Below the pieces are notes generated by a model. That model ran no database searches and was not told the origin of the DNA. It saw nothing but the letters and a program-made list of their open reading frames with translations. Made by a program: the position numbers and the translations under genes. Source: Erythrobacter donghaensis (lineage in GTDB: Bacteria; Pseudomonadota; Alphaproteobacteria; Sphingomonadales; Sphingomonadaceae). Taken from it: DNA of 64,000 nt. Positions within the stretch are counted from its first letter, which is position 1. Each line of letters opens with the position of its first letter. This document shows, piece by piece, positions 52,467-59,657 of this stretch. The DNA lies in the NCBI RefSeq assembly GCF_002155425.1, contig NZ_MUYG01000006.1:248001-312000 (forward strand). Direction: 5' to 3'.

Positions 52467-52670
52467 TCAATCGAGCCCGTAGGGCGCCCACTTCTTGATC
52501 GTCGGCGTATCATGCGCCGACAGGACGGAAGTGCCGCGGTTCTGGCGGATATACTTCGCATTGTGGCTGATCAGACGGTGACGCTTGCCAGCGACGCCGT
52601 GCTTGACCTTGCCAGTGGCGGTGAGCTTGAAGCGCTTCTTCACGCCGCTCTTGGTCTTCAGCTTGGGCAT
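52467..52670 (-). CDS. rpmI: 50S ribosomal protein L35
   Basis: A 67-residue basic ribosomal protein: [23 protein letters not shown], then [18 protein letters not shown]. The ATG at 52670 follows GGAGATGAAA; an ATG two codons earlier (52676) overlaps this ribosome site. It is the first gene of the rpmI-rplT unit. Confidence 0.96.
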   Translation of the reverse strand: MPKLKTKSGVKKRFKLTATGKVKHGVAGKRHRLISHNAKYIRQNRGTSVLSAHDTPTIKKWAPYGLD

Positions 52671-52946
52671 TTTCATCTCCTGAGTGAGACACGTCGGAAC
52701 CGGCCATGGCAGCCCTTGTCGCCAGGCTGGCTGATTGATTCGTGTCAGTGAAGTGCGCGCGCTTAGGCGGGCGGGCTGCGAAAGGCAAGGGGTTGGGTGC
52801 GCGGCGAGCGATCCACGCGGTGCCGTGGAGCTTTCGGGAAGCCGGGCCTGGATAGCGATGGGCCGCTTGTGGGGTGGAAACCGGCAGCGGCACCTTTCCG
52901 TCTTGCCCTTCGCCGAGCAGCACGATTGCCTGTTCATACATACTGG
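52671..52946. other. Gap between rpmI and the lipoprotein operon
   Basis: No credible gene is seen in this part of the divergent 381-bp gap. The minus-strand side should carry the rpmI-rplT promoter, but no convincing -35/-10 pair was found. The plus-strand side leads to the lipoprotein operon promoter at 52947. Confidence 0.5.
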
Positions 52947-53044
52947 TTGCCGGGACCCCGGGTTTAAACTGATAACCCATTGGAACTTCCACGACTTGCA
53001 CCGCTTAAGCTGATCAGAACAGATTGTGTTCTGCTGTCGTGGAG
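52947..53044 (+). promoter_or_regulatory. Promoter and structured 5' leader of the lipoprotein-protease operon
   Basis: TTGCCG (52947-52952) and GATAAC (52971-52976) are 18 bases apart and predict a start near 52983. The leader then folds as nested stems. Outer arm CCACGAC (52989-52995) pairs with GTCGTGG (53036-53042), and inner arm CAGAACA (53015-53021) pairs with TGTTCTG (53027-53033). The outer right arm covers the first two bases of the Shine-Dalgarno GGAG (53041-53044). The dyads could instead be protein operators. Confidence 0.45.
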
Positions 53045-53051
53045 TACACTC

Positions 53052-53516
53052 ATGAAGAATGTCGTTCTGCTTGCATGCACAGCCTTCATGCTCGTTGCCT
53101 GCAATGAAACCCGCTCTCCGCCCGATCCGCGACCTTCGGATGATTCTTCGGCAAGCGACAGGATGGAGACCGCCGGCAGTTTGAATTCGTCAGCAAAAGC
53201 GGATGTCTTCATCGCACGCTATCAAAGCGATCCCGGCATGCCCGAGGCATTGCTGACGGGTTCGCTTGAAATCTCGGACGGCTGTCTGGTCTTCAACGCC
53301 GGCGGCGTGCCCTCGCTTGCGCTGCTTCCCCCAGCGGCGCGTATGGATGCCGAGGCCAACGAGATCGTCATCGGCACCGAGCGAGTCCCGCTTGGACGAG
53401 AGATGCAGTGGGGCGGCGGCAACGTGCCTGCGGACAGCCCCATGCTCGCAAAACTGGTGTCTACACCGCCTCCTCAATGTCCCAAGGACGCCACAATAGT
53501 CGGAGAAGTCCAATGA
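53052..53516 (+). CDS. Small lipoprotein coupled to a secreted protease
   Basis: A 154-residue lipoprotein. The signal [14 protein letters not shown] ends at a lipobox (LVAC). A low-complexity linker ([17 protein letters not shown]) follows. The C-terminal globular part has [42 protein letters not shown] and [14 protein letters not shown], a beta-rich, two-cysteine domain not recognised as a named family. Its last bases overlap the protease start (ATGA), so expression is linked; an inhibitor or chaperone role for the protease is a hypothesis. The upstream open frame to 52980 is not used. Confidence 0.72.
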   Translation: MKNVVLLACTAFMLVACNETRSPPDPRPSDDSSASDRMETAGSLNSSAKADVFIARYQSDPGMPEALLTGSLEISDGCLVFNAGGVPSLALLPPAARMDAEANEIVIGTERVPLGREMQWGGGNVPADSPMLAKLVSTPPPQCPKDATIVGEVQ

Positions 53517-54835
53517 AGCGCATTGTCTCTGTTTCATCCTGTCTCGCATTGACTGTGGGGCTAGCCCTCCCGGCTTCTACCGCTCTGGCGCAGGATTTAC
53601 CGGCACCGCCACCCGATGCCCGCGGTGTCGATCAGCCTGCACCGGTCGCCTCAGCGACGAACCCCGCCGTCGACTATTTGCAGAAGCGATTTGGGATCAG
53701 CCAGGCCGATGCGATCGAGCGGTTGGAGGTTCAGCACCTTGTCACCAGCCAGCTCGGCGGCGATCCGGGTAAGCCTTACGACGATGTCTGGCTAGAACAC
53801 GAGCCGCAGTTCAAGGTGATCGTCACTTTCACCGACAAGTCCGATCGCACGGTGTTCGTGCAGTCGCTCGATCCCAAGCTGCGCAAATATGTGCAAACCC
53901 GCGTCGTGTCGAAAACTCGCAAGGAAAACGAGCAGGCACTTGAGCTGGTTGCCGGGGTCCTGAACAATGCGGGGCTCAAATTCGACGCGGGGTTTTATCC
54001 GCGGACGCAGAAGGTGATCGTGACAGTCGCGTCCAATCAGGACGCCCAACGCGCCAGAGGCCTCATCCCGAATGATTTGAACGGGCTGATTCAGGTCAGG
54101 GTTGGCCCATTGGTGATGAACGAACAGTCGACGGCACCGGTTGGCGCACAGACCGGCGATTTTGCCCAAGGCGGAATGACCATTCACCATTCATTCCCTG
54201 ACCGCGAGGAAGGCCAGCCATGGTGCACAGTCGGTTTCGGTGTGACCTACGACAACGGCAAGCAGGGCATCGTGACCGCCGGCCACTGTGGCCCGCCGCT
54301 GCATCTTTACATCGTTGACCACTACATAAGGCTCGGCGATCCTGTCGTGCCGCTGAGCCAGAGCTTCAACGGCATATACGACTACGCGATCTATTCGGTC
54401 GGCAGTGCATCGGTGCGCAACCTCGTCGAATACAAGGACTACAACGCCATCCCGCAATTCCCGGATCGAGGCACGTTCCGGGTGACCAACTGGATCAGCG
54501 GCGGTTCGGCCCGCGTGGGATATGCAACCTGCAAGTCGGGTTTCACGACCGGGATAACCTGCGGTGAGGTGCTCAGCACATTTGTCGGTTCGGGCACAAA
54601 TTACGGCTACGTCGAGGTCGGGAACTCGATTCAGGAACGCCTGAGCAAGCCGGGTGATAGCGGAGGGCCTTGGTTCTACTACATAAACGGATCAACGGAT
54701 GTGTACGCCATGGGCATTCACAGCCGCGGCATCCCGCGTGGAACGACCTGTTCGAAGGAGGCCTGCCGGGCATACTACATGCCGATCGATCGCATCTGGG
54801 CGCACAACACGTCGGTCCGGCCGAAAACGAATTGA
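53513..54835 (+). CDS. Secreted chymotrypsin-fold serine protease with N-terminal pro-region
   Basis: A 440-residue exported protease. Signal peptide 1-26 ends ASTALAQ. Residues about 27-200 are a pro-region with the DVWLEHEPQFKVIVTFTDKS and EQALELVAGVLNNAGLKF pattern seen in pro-domains of bacterial S1 proteases. The catalytic domain has His258 in VTAGHCG, Asp290 in GIYDYAIYSV and Ser383 in KPGDSGGPW. Cysteine pairs (Cys238/Cys259 and others) suggest disulphides. It resembles streptogrisin/alpha-lytic-type S1 enzymes. The lipoprotein gene is immediately upstream and coupled. Confidence 0.88.
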   Translation: MKRIVSVSSCLALTVGLALPASTALAQDLPAPPPDARGVDQPAPVASATNPAVDYLQKRFGISQADAIERLEVQHLVTSQLGGDPGKPYDDVWLEHEPQFKVIVTFTDKSDRTVFVQSLDPKLRKYVQTRVVSKTRKENEQALELVAGVLNNAGLKFDAGFYPRTQKVIVTVASNQDAQRARGLIPNDLNGLIQVRVGPLVMNEQSTAPVGAQTGDFAQGGMTIHHSFPDREEGQPWCTVGFGVTYDNGKQGIVTAGHCGPPLHLYIVDHYIRLGDPVVPLSQSFNGIYDYAIYSVGSASVRNLVEYKDYNAIPQFPDRGTFRVTNWISGGSARVGYATCKSGFTTGITCGEVLSTFVGSGTNYGYVEVGNSIQERLSKPGDSGGPWFYYINGSTDVYAMGIHSRGIPRGTTCSKEACRAYYMPIDRIWAHNTSVRPKTN

Positions 54836-55315
54836 TCCTCACATTCTCTCAGTGTCGCCCGGGGTCTTGCTGCGCAGGCTCCGGGCGACGTCAGAATGGC
54901 GTTCAGACCTCGGAAACCACCGGGAGTCCGCGCGGTCTGCGCAATAACCGCCCAGGGGTTCGACAATCGGCGCCACCACCGTTGCTGACCCCGCCCACAC
55001 GGTGTCGGCTTCAAAACATTCCTGATCGCGCGCGAATTGACCAAGGTGGGGTCGCTTCCCAAACGGCAGCCCCTGCCAGACCCCGCGCGATTGCCGACAT
55101 TTCCTACACGGCGGTAGGACATTACGATCTGGCACGGCTCTTTTTCATCGTTGTGCCCGGCCTGCGAGGCCGTTGAATCCTCAAGGTGCGAATCAAGCCC
55201 GGGCTCCCCTGTCCGTCCGCTTCACGGAATGCGGCTTTAGTCAATGAAACCATTGATGAAAAAGCACACTTCCAAAGCGGACACGGTGTCCGCTTTGTAA
55301 CGCTTAAGGCGCGTT
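54836..55315. other. 480-bp gap between the protease and HNH genes
   Basis: No convincing gene was found; open frames here lack recognisable character. GTCGCCCGG (54854-54862) and CCGGGCGAC (54881-54889) form a nine-pair hairpin just after the protease stop without a T-tract. GGCCT-GCG-AGGCC occurs near 55160. The perfect palindrome at 55273-55297 is reported separately. Confidence 0.55.
55273..55297. repeat. Perfect 25-bp palindrome near the HNH gene
   Basis: CAAAGCGGACAC (55273-55284), central G, GTGTCCGCTTTG (55286-55297) are exact reverse complements. It lies 18 bases after the HNH stop on its strand. A short TTTTT occurs about 11 bases beyond it. It could be a terminator stem for the HNH transcript or a dimeric protein-binding site. 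Confidence 0.6.
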
Positions 55316-55924
55316 CTAGGCCTCCAGCTCGACGTCCCAGTACAGCCAGTCGCGCCAGGTTTCGTGGAGGTAGCCGGGCGGGAACTGCTTGCCGGCCTGC
55401 TGCAATTGCCACGAGGTCGGGCGGATCGGGGCCTGGTGGAGGCTCATGCCCGCCTGTTTGGGGGTGCGCCCGCCCTTCCTCATGTTGCAGGGCGCGCAGG
55501 CGGTGATGATGTTCTCCCACGTCGTGCGCCCGCCCAGCCGGCGCGGGGTGACGTGGTCGAAGGTCAGGTGATCGTGGCTGCCGCAATACTGGCACTGGAA
55601 GCGATCGCGCAGGAACACGTTGAAGCGGGTGAAGGCGGGAAACTCGCTCTGCTTCACATATTGCCTGAGCGCGATGACGCTCGGGATCTTCATGTCGAGG
55701 CTGGGCGAGTGCACCTCGCGCTCGTAGCTCGCAACGATGTCCACCCGGTCGAGAAACACCGCCTTGATCGCGGTCTGCCACGGCCACAGGCTGAGCGGGT
55801 AATAGGACAGCGGCGTGTAATCGGCGTTGAGCACCAGCGCCGGACAGGCCGAGAGATTGCGGGTCGGATCTTCCTCGATCCCGCGGAACTTGGCCGCTTT
55901 CTCGATCAGTTCGGCATTGAACAC
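55316..55924 (-). CDS. HNH endonuclease family protein
   Basis: A 202-residue protein. The zinc-ribbon part is RFQCQYCGSHDHLTFDHVTPRRLGG followed by NIITACAPCNMRKGGR; this gives CxxC, the DH and HN residues of the HNH active site and a second CxxC. The N-terminal ACPALVLNADYTPLSYYPLSLW is typical of the bacterial NGO-type HNH subfamily. GTG 55924 (MFNAELIEK) is chosen; the open frame continues far upstream but opposite the gluQ gene. Often a stand-alone housekeeping-like protein of unknown target. Confidence 0.88.
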   Translation of the reverse strand: MFNAELIEKAAKFRGIEEDPTRNLSACPALVLNADYTPLSYYPLSLWPWQTAIKAVFLDRVDIVASYEREVHSPSLDMKIPSVIALRQYVKQSEFPAFTRFNVFLRDRFQCQYCGSHDHLTFDHVTPRRLGGRTTWENIITACAPCNMRKGGRTPKQAGMSLHQAPIRPTSWQLQQAGKQFPPGYLHETWRDWLYWDVELEA

Positions 55925-56041
55925 GGGTGCGTTCCTCCCTGATTGGCTGCATCCTGACGTGACAGGAGAAAGAGTCAAACCCATTACAGGGCGCATATCC
56001 ACAGGGACACGATGTGGAGAGCCTGTGGATAGCGCGAGGAT

Positions 56042-56896
56042 ATGTCCTGTGGCATGGGCGAGGCGATGAATGGCGTCCCACCTCCCGTGACCCGTTTTGC
56101 ACCCAGCCCCAACGGGCGGCTGCATCTGGGGCACGCGCTCTCGGCGATCGTCGCGCATGATCTGGCGCGCGCCAGCGGCGGTCGGTTTCTGCTCAGGATC
56201 GAGGATATCGACGGCCCCCGCTCGCGCGCCGAACTGGCCGAGGAATTCCGCCGCGATCTGGCGTGGTTGGGGCTGACATGGGAAGAGGTGCCCGCGCAAT
56301 CGACCCGCCTCTCCAGCTATGCCGCCGCTGCCGAGGCGCTGCGGGCGCGGGGCCTTATCTACCCCTGCACCTGCACCCGCAAAGAGATCGAGGACGCGGG
56401 CGCGCGCCCCGGCCTCGAGGGCCTGATCTACCCCGGCACCTGCAAGCACCGCGCCCCCGATCCCGCGCGCCCCGCGGCATGGCGGCTGGATGCGGCCAAG
56501 GCGCTGGCGGAGACTGGCCCGCTCACATGGGAAGATGCGCTGGCGGGGCCGCAACAGGTCGACCTCTCCGGACTCGGCGATGTGGTGCTGGTGCGCAAGG
56601 ATCTGCCCGCTTCCTACCACCTCGCCGTAACGCTCGACGATGCCGCCGACGGCGTGACGCTGGTGACGCGCGGCGCCGATCTGTGCGCCGCCAGCCACGT
56701 CCACCGCACCCTGCAAGCGCTGCTCGGCTTGCCGGTGCCACGCTGGCATCACCACCCGCTGCTGATGGGCGCGGACGGCGAAAAGCTCGCCAAACGCCGC
56801 AGATCGCCCGCTCTGGCAGAGCGGCGCGAAGCGGGTGAGGACGGGCAGATGCTTGCCGCACAACTCAGGGTGCAACATTTGGCACTTGGAACCTGA
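56042..56896 (+). CDS. gluQ: Glutamyl-Q tRNA(Asp) synthetase
   Basis: A 284-residue truncated GluRS paralogue that loads glutamate onto queuosine of tRNA(Asp). The signature TRFAPSPNGRLHLGHALSA contains the HIGH motif (HLGH). FLLRIEDIDGPRSR and the KMSKS-equivalent GEKLAKRRRSPAL are present, and the anticodon-binding domain is absent. A CxC segment (YPCTCTRKE and GTCKHR) matches the zinc site. ATGs at 56042, 56054 and 56066 are all possible starts. It fits the queC gene elsewhere in the window, since queuosine is its substrate. Confidence 0.92.
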   Translation: MSCGMGEAMNGVPPPVTRFAPSPNGRLHLGHALSAIVAHDLARASGGRFLLRIEDIDGPRSRAELAEEFRRDLAWLGLTWEEVPAQSTRLSSYAAAAEALRARGLIYPCTCTRKEIEDAGARPGLEGLIYPGTCKHRAPDPARPAAWRLDAAKALAETGPLTWEDALAGPQQVDLSGLGDVVLVRKDLPASYHLAVTLDDAADGVTLVTRGADLCAASHVHRTLQALLGLPVPRWHHHPLLMGADGEKLAKRRRSPALAERREAGEDGQMLAAQLRVQHLALGT

Positions 56897-56920
56897 AGCC
56901 CGCGCGTCCATTTAGGAGAC

Positions 56921-57151
56921 ATGAACTATGTCCTCGTACCCGTTCTGCTCGTCCTCATGGGGCTGGTGGCCTTTTCGCTGATCAAGGGGATCATTGCGTT
57001 CCTCAAGACCACCAAGATCGACCTTGAGACAGGCGAGAGCGAAACCGCGACCGACATGCAGCTCGCCCAGAACAAGGCGATGTTCGCGCGCATCAAGTAT
57101 CAGGCGCTGGCGATCGTCGTGGTGGCGATCATCATGGCGGCCTCGCGCTAG
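56921..57151 (+). CDS. HIG1/twin-transmembrane protein
   Basis: A 76-residue protein with two transmembrane segments (VLVPVLLVLMGLVAFSLIKGIIAF and ALAIVVVAIIMAASR). The loop has ATDMQLAQNKAMFARIKYQ, the QNKxMxxRVxxQ signature of the HIG1 domain. HIG1 proteins associate with respiratory oxidases in other alphaproteobacteria and mitochondria. It is followed by the adenosyltransferase gene 12 bases later. Confidence 0.88.
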   Translation: MNYVLVPVLLVLMGLVAFSLIKGIIAFLKTTKIDLETGESETATDMQLAQNKAMFARIKYQALAIVVVAIIMAASR

Positions 57152-57163
57152 AGCCCTTTCACG

Positions 57164-57739
57164 ATGGTCAGGCTGAACCGCATCTACACCCGCACCGGGG
57201 ATGACGGGACGACGGGTCTCGTCGACGGCTCGCGCTGTCCCAAGCATTCGGCGCGGATCGCCGCGATGGGGCTGGTGGACGAGGCGAATTCGGCGATCGG
57301 CCTGGCGATCTGTGCCTTGCCCGGCGAGACCGAGCGTGCGCTTCTGACCCGCGTCCAGAACGACCTGTTCGATCTCGGCGCTGACCTTGCGACCCCGGCG
57401 GCGGACGGCGACTTTGCCCCGTCGGAAATGGTGCTGCGGATCGTCCCCAGCCAAGCCGAATGGATCGAACAGCAGATCGATGCGCTCAACGAGCGGCTCG
57501 AACCGCTCACCAGCTTCGTGCTGCCCGGCGGGAGCGAGGCGGCGGCACGCGTCCATGTCGCCCGCGCGACCACCCGCGCGGCCGAACGCGCGATGGTGGC
57601 GCTCGCCGCGCAGGACGCGGTCAACCCCGCGGCACTCGCCTACATCAACCGGCTGTCCGACCTGCTCTTCGTGCTCGCCCGCGTGGCGAACGACGATGGC
57701 CGTGCGGATGTGACGTGGGTTCCCGGTAAGAACAGGTAG
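57164..57739 (+). CDS. Cob(I)yrinic acid a,c-diamide adenosyltransferase (PduO type)
   Basis: A 191-residue ATP:cob(I)alamin adenosyltransferase. The N-terminal RIYTRTGDDGTTGLVDGSR binds ATP and VDEANSAIG follows. The C-terminal RATTRAAERAMVAL and LSDLLFVLARVAN are the adenosyl-transfer and cobalamin-contact regions. It makes adenosylcobalamin from cob(I)alamin or its precursor. It is likely cotranscribed with the HIG1 gene and the following dehydrogenase gene. Confidence 0.94.
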   Translation: MVRLNRIYTRTGDDGTTGLVDGSRCPKHSARIAAMGLVDEANSAIGLAICALPGETERALLTRVQNDLFDLGADLATPAADGDFAPSEMVLRIVPSQAEWIEQQIDALNERLEPLTSFVLPGGSEAAARVHVARATTRAAERAMVALAAQDAVNPAALAYINRLSDLLFVLARVANDDGRADVTWVPGKNR

Positions 57740-57817
57740 CGCGCTAATCGCTAGCCAGCCGTGCGCTTCCTCGCTAGGGCGGCGTCTTTGCTGCACTTGC
57801 GAAGGACACGCCTCCCC

Positions 57818-58699
57818 ATGACCAGCCCCATGCGCAACATCGCCGTCATTGGCGCCGGTCAGATGGGCACCGGCATTGCCCAGACCGTCGCCGCCCATGG
57901 CATGAGTGTCATGATCGCCGATATCGACCTCGCCCGTGCCGAAGCCGGGAAAGCCAATGTCGAGAAGGCGCTCGCGAAGCTGATGGGCCGCGGCAAGATC
58001 GAGGCGGACGAGGCCGAAAAGCTGCTCGCCCGCATCACGCCGGTCGCCGATTACGCCCCTTTTGCCGACGCCGACCTCATCATCGAAGCCGCGACCGAGC
58101 GCGAAGAGATCAAGAACGCGATCTTCGAGAACGCGGGCAAGGTGCTGAACGCGGACGCGATCATGGCGTCGAATACCTCCTCGATCCCGATCACGCGGAT
58201 GGCGAACCACTCGCCCGATCCCAAGCGCTTCATCGGCCTGCACTTCTTCAACCCGGTGCCGGTGATGGGCCTGATCGAGGTCATCCCCGGCCTCGCCACC
58301 GCGCAGGCCACCACCGACGCCGTGACCGCCTTTGCGCGGGGCCTCGGCAAGGAAGTGGTGCTGAGCCAGGACGAGCCCGGCTTCGTGGTCAATCGCATCC
58401 TGCTGCCCATGATCAACGAGGCCGTCTTTGTGCTCGGCCAGTCGACCGCGGGGATCGAGGATATCGACAAGGGCTGCCGCCTCGGCCTCAATCACCCGAT
58501 GGGGCCGCTGCAACTCGCGGATTTCGTCGGGCTCGACACCTGTCTCGACATCATCAAGGTGCTCTACAAAACCACCCGCGACAGCAAGTATCGCCCCGCG
58601 CCGCTGCTGGTAAAGTATGTCGAGGCCGGGTGGCTGGGCCGCAAGACCGGGCGCGGGTTCTACGATTACACGGGCGAGGCGCCGGTCCCGACCCGTTGA
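57818..58699 (+). CDS. 3-hydroxybutyryl-CoA dehydrogenase
   Basis: A 293-residue NAD-dependent enzyme interconverting 3-hydroxybutyryl-CoA and acetoacetyl-CoA. The Rossmann motif is [20 protein letters not shown] (residues 9-28). The catalytic [15 protein letters not shown] contains His, and [20 protein letters not shown] plus [23 protein letters not shown] complete the fold. ATG 57818 is the family N-terminus. The name paaH or hbdA could be used, but the pathway is not shown by neighbours. Confidence 0.94.
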   Translation: MTSPMRNIAVIGAGQMGTGIAQTVAAHGMSVMIADIDLARAEAGKANVEKALAKLMGRGKIEADEAEKLLARITPVADYAPFADADLIIEAATEREEIKNAIFENAGKVLNADAIMASNTSSIPITRMANHSPDPKRFIGLHFFNPVPVMGLIEVIPGLATAQATTDAVTAFARGLGKEVVLSQDEPGFVVNRILLPMINEAVFVLGQSTAGIEDIDKGCRLGLNHPMGPLQLADFVGLDTCLDIIKVLYKTTRDSKYRPAPLLVKYVEAGWLGRKTGRGFYDYTGEAPVPTR

Positions 58700-58782
58700 C
58701 GGTCGCGCGGGACGGGCATTCCGGCGCAGCTTCGGCAACATTTCCTGCTGTGGGCACTTGAGCCTGCAGAAGGAGAATTCCC

Positions 58783-59166
58783 ATGAGCCATTCCGACACC
58801 ACCGTGCCCGGCCATCCCGAAGGCCTGCCGCCCGAAGCGCGCAATGCCGAACAGGAAATGCGCGGCAAGCAGGCGCAGGATGTCGCCGCCGATGCGCAGC
58901 GCGAGGAAAGCCACACCTCCGGCCCGACCGAGAGCATCAAGCCCGAAGGCAGCGGCATGGAGGTCGCCCCGGCGAGCAAGGGCGATCTGATCGACGAGAT
59001 GCGCCGCATGGAACGCAGCGGGCAGATCGACATGTCCGCCTATGCCGGCGAGCCCAATCACGACGATGAAGCCAACGCCTATGGCCGCGACACCACCGAC
59101 AATGATGACGACGAGGAAATGGTTGCGGACGGCGAGGAACTGGTCGAGCGCAAGCCCGCCATCTGA
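58783..59166 (+). CDS. Acidic low-complexity hypothetical protein
   Basis: A 127-residue acidic protein beginning MSHSDTTVPGHPEGLPP. It contains no membrane segment, has many Glu/Asp/Gln/Pro residues (NDDDEEMVADGEE), and is probably disordered or stress-linked. RMERSGQIDMSAYAGEPNHDDE is the only segment with regular spacing. The ATG follows GGAG. No family was recognised. Confidence 0.7.
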   Translation: MSHSDTTVPGHPEGLPPEARNAEQEMRGKQAQDVAADAQREESHTSGPTESIKPEGSGMEVAPASKGDLIDEMRRMERSGQIDMSAYAGEPNHDDEANAYGRDTTDNDDDEEMVADGEELVERKPAI

Positions 59167-59175
59167 TCTTTCGGA

Positions 59176-59589
59176 CTAGTTCGGCTCAATCGTCATCTGG
59201 CGATCGGTGATCACCGGTTCGGCGGGCTGGTCGTCGCCGATCTGCGCGCCGGGCGCCAGCGGGGCGGTCATGAGATCGTGCCCCGGCGGCGGCGGGCCCT
59301 TTTGCACCACGGTCTTGAGCTGGCGCCCGGTGGCTTCGTCATCGGGGTTGAAATCGCCGAACACTTTGGGTTCGGGCGCTTCGGCCTTCGGCTCGTCGCC
59401 GCCGCTGTTGCGCTCGGCAAATTCCGCCGCATCGCTGACGATGCTGGCACGCTGCGCTTCGAGATTGTCGACGGCGCGAATCAGCAAGCCGTTATCCTCC
59501 GACGTGCCGACCATCGAGACGGCACTGAACAGGATCATCGCGGCGAAGGCGAGCGCGGCCTTGCTGTTCTGGAAAACGGCCTTGTACAT
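59176..59589 (-). CDS. Hypothetical protein with N-terminal membrane anchor
   Basis: A 137-residue protein. Residues 10-27 (KAALAFAAMILFSAVSMV) form a membrane anchor or signal. The remainder is polar: EFAERNSGGDEPKAEAPEPKVFG, DDEATGRQLKTVVQKGPPPPGHDLM. No family was recognised. A TTAA-N7-TTGA sequence 26 bases upstream of the ATG is near the CtrA-box consensus (TTAA-N7-TTAA) but is not conclusive. Confidence 0.65.
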   Translation of the reverse strand: MYKAVFQNSKAALAFAAMILFSAVSMVGTSEDNGLLIRAVDNLEAQRASIVSDAAEFAERNSGGDEPKAEAPEPKVFGDFNPDDEATGRQLKTVVQKGPPPPGHDLMTAPLAPGAQIGDDQPAEPVITDRQMTIEPN

Positions 59590-59657
59590 GACCGTGAGAA
59601 TAGCCGCAGCACGGTTAACTCTTGGTTGAAGCCGCGCGCGATTCTGCAGCCCGCTTG

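Noticed and set aside
53017..53031. Possible LexA box GAAC-N7-GTTC upstream of the lipoprotein gene
   Set aside because: Alphaproteobacterial LexA sites are direct repeats (GTTC-N7-GTTC); this is an inverted pair and is better explained by the leader stem.
55925..56911. N-terminal extension of the HNH frame opposite gluQ
   Set aside because: GluQ has intact HLGH and KLAKR motifs on the other strand; HNH relatives begin near MFNAELIEK.
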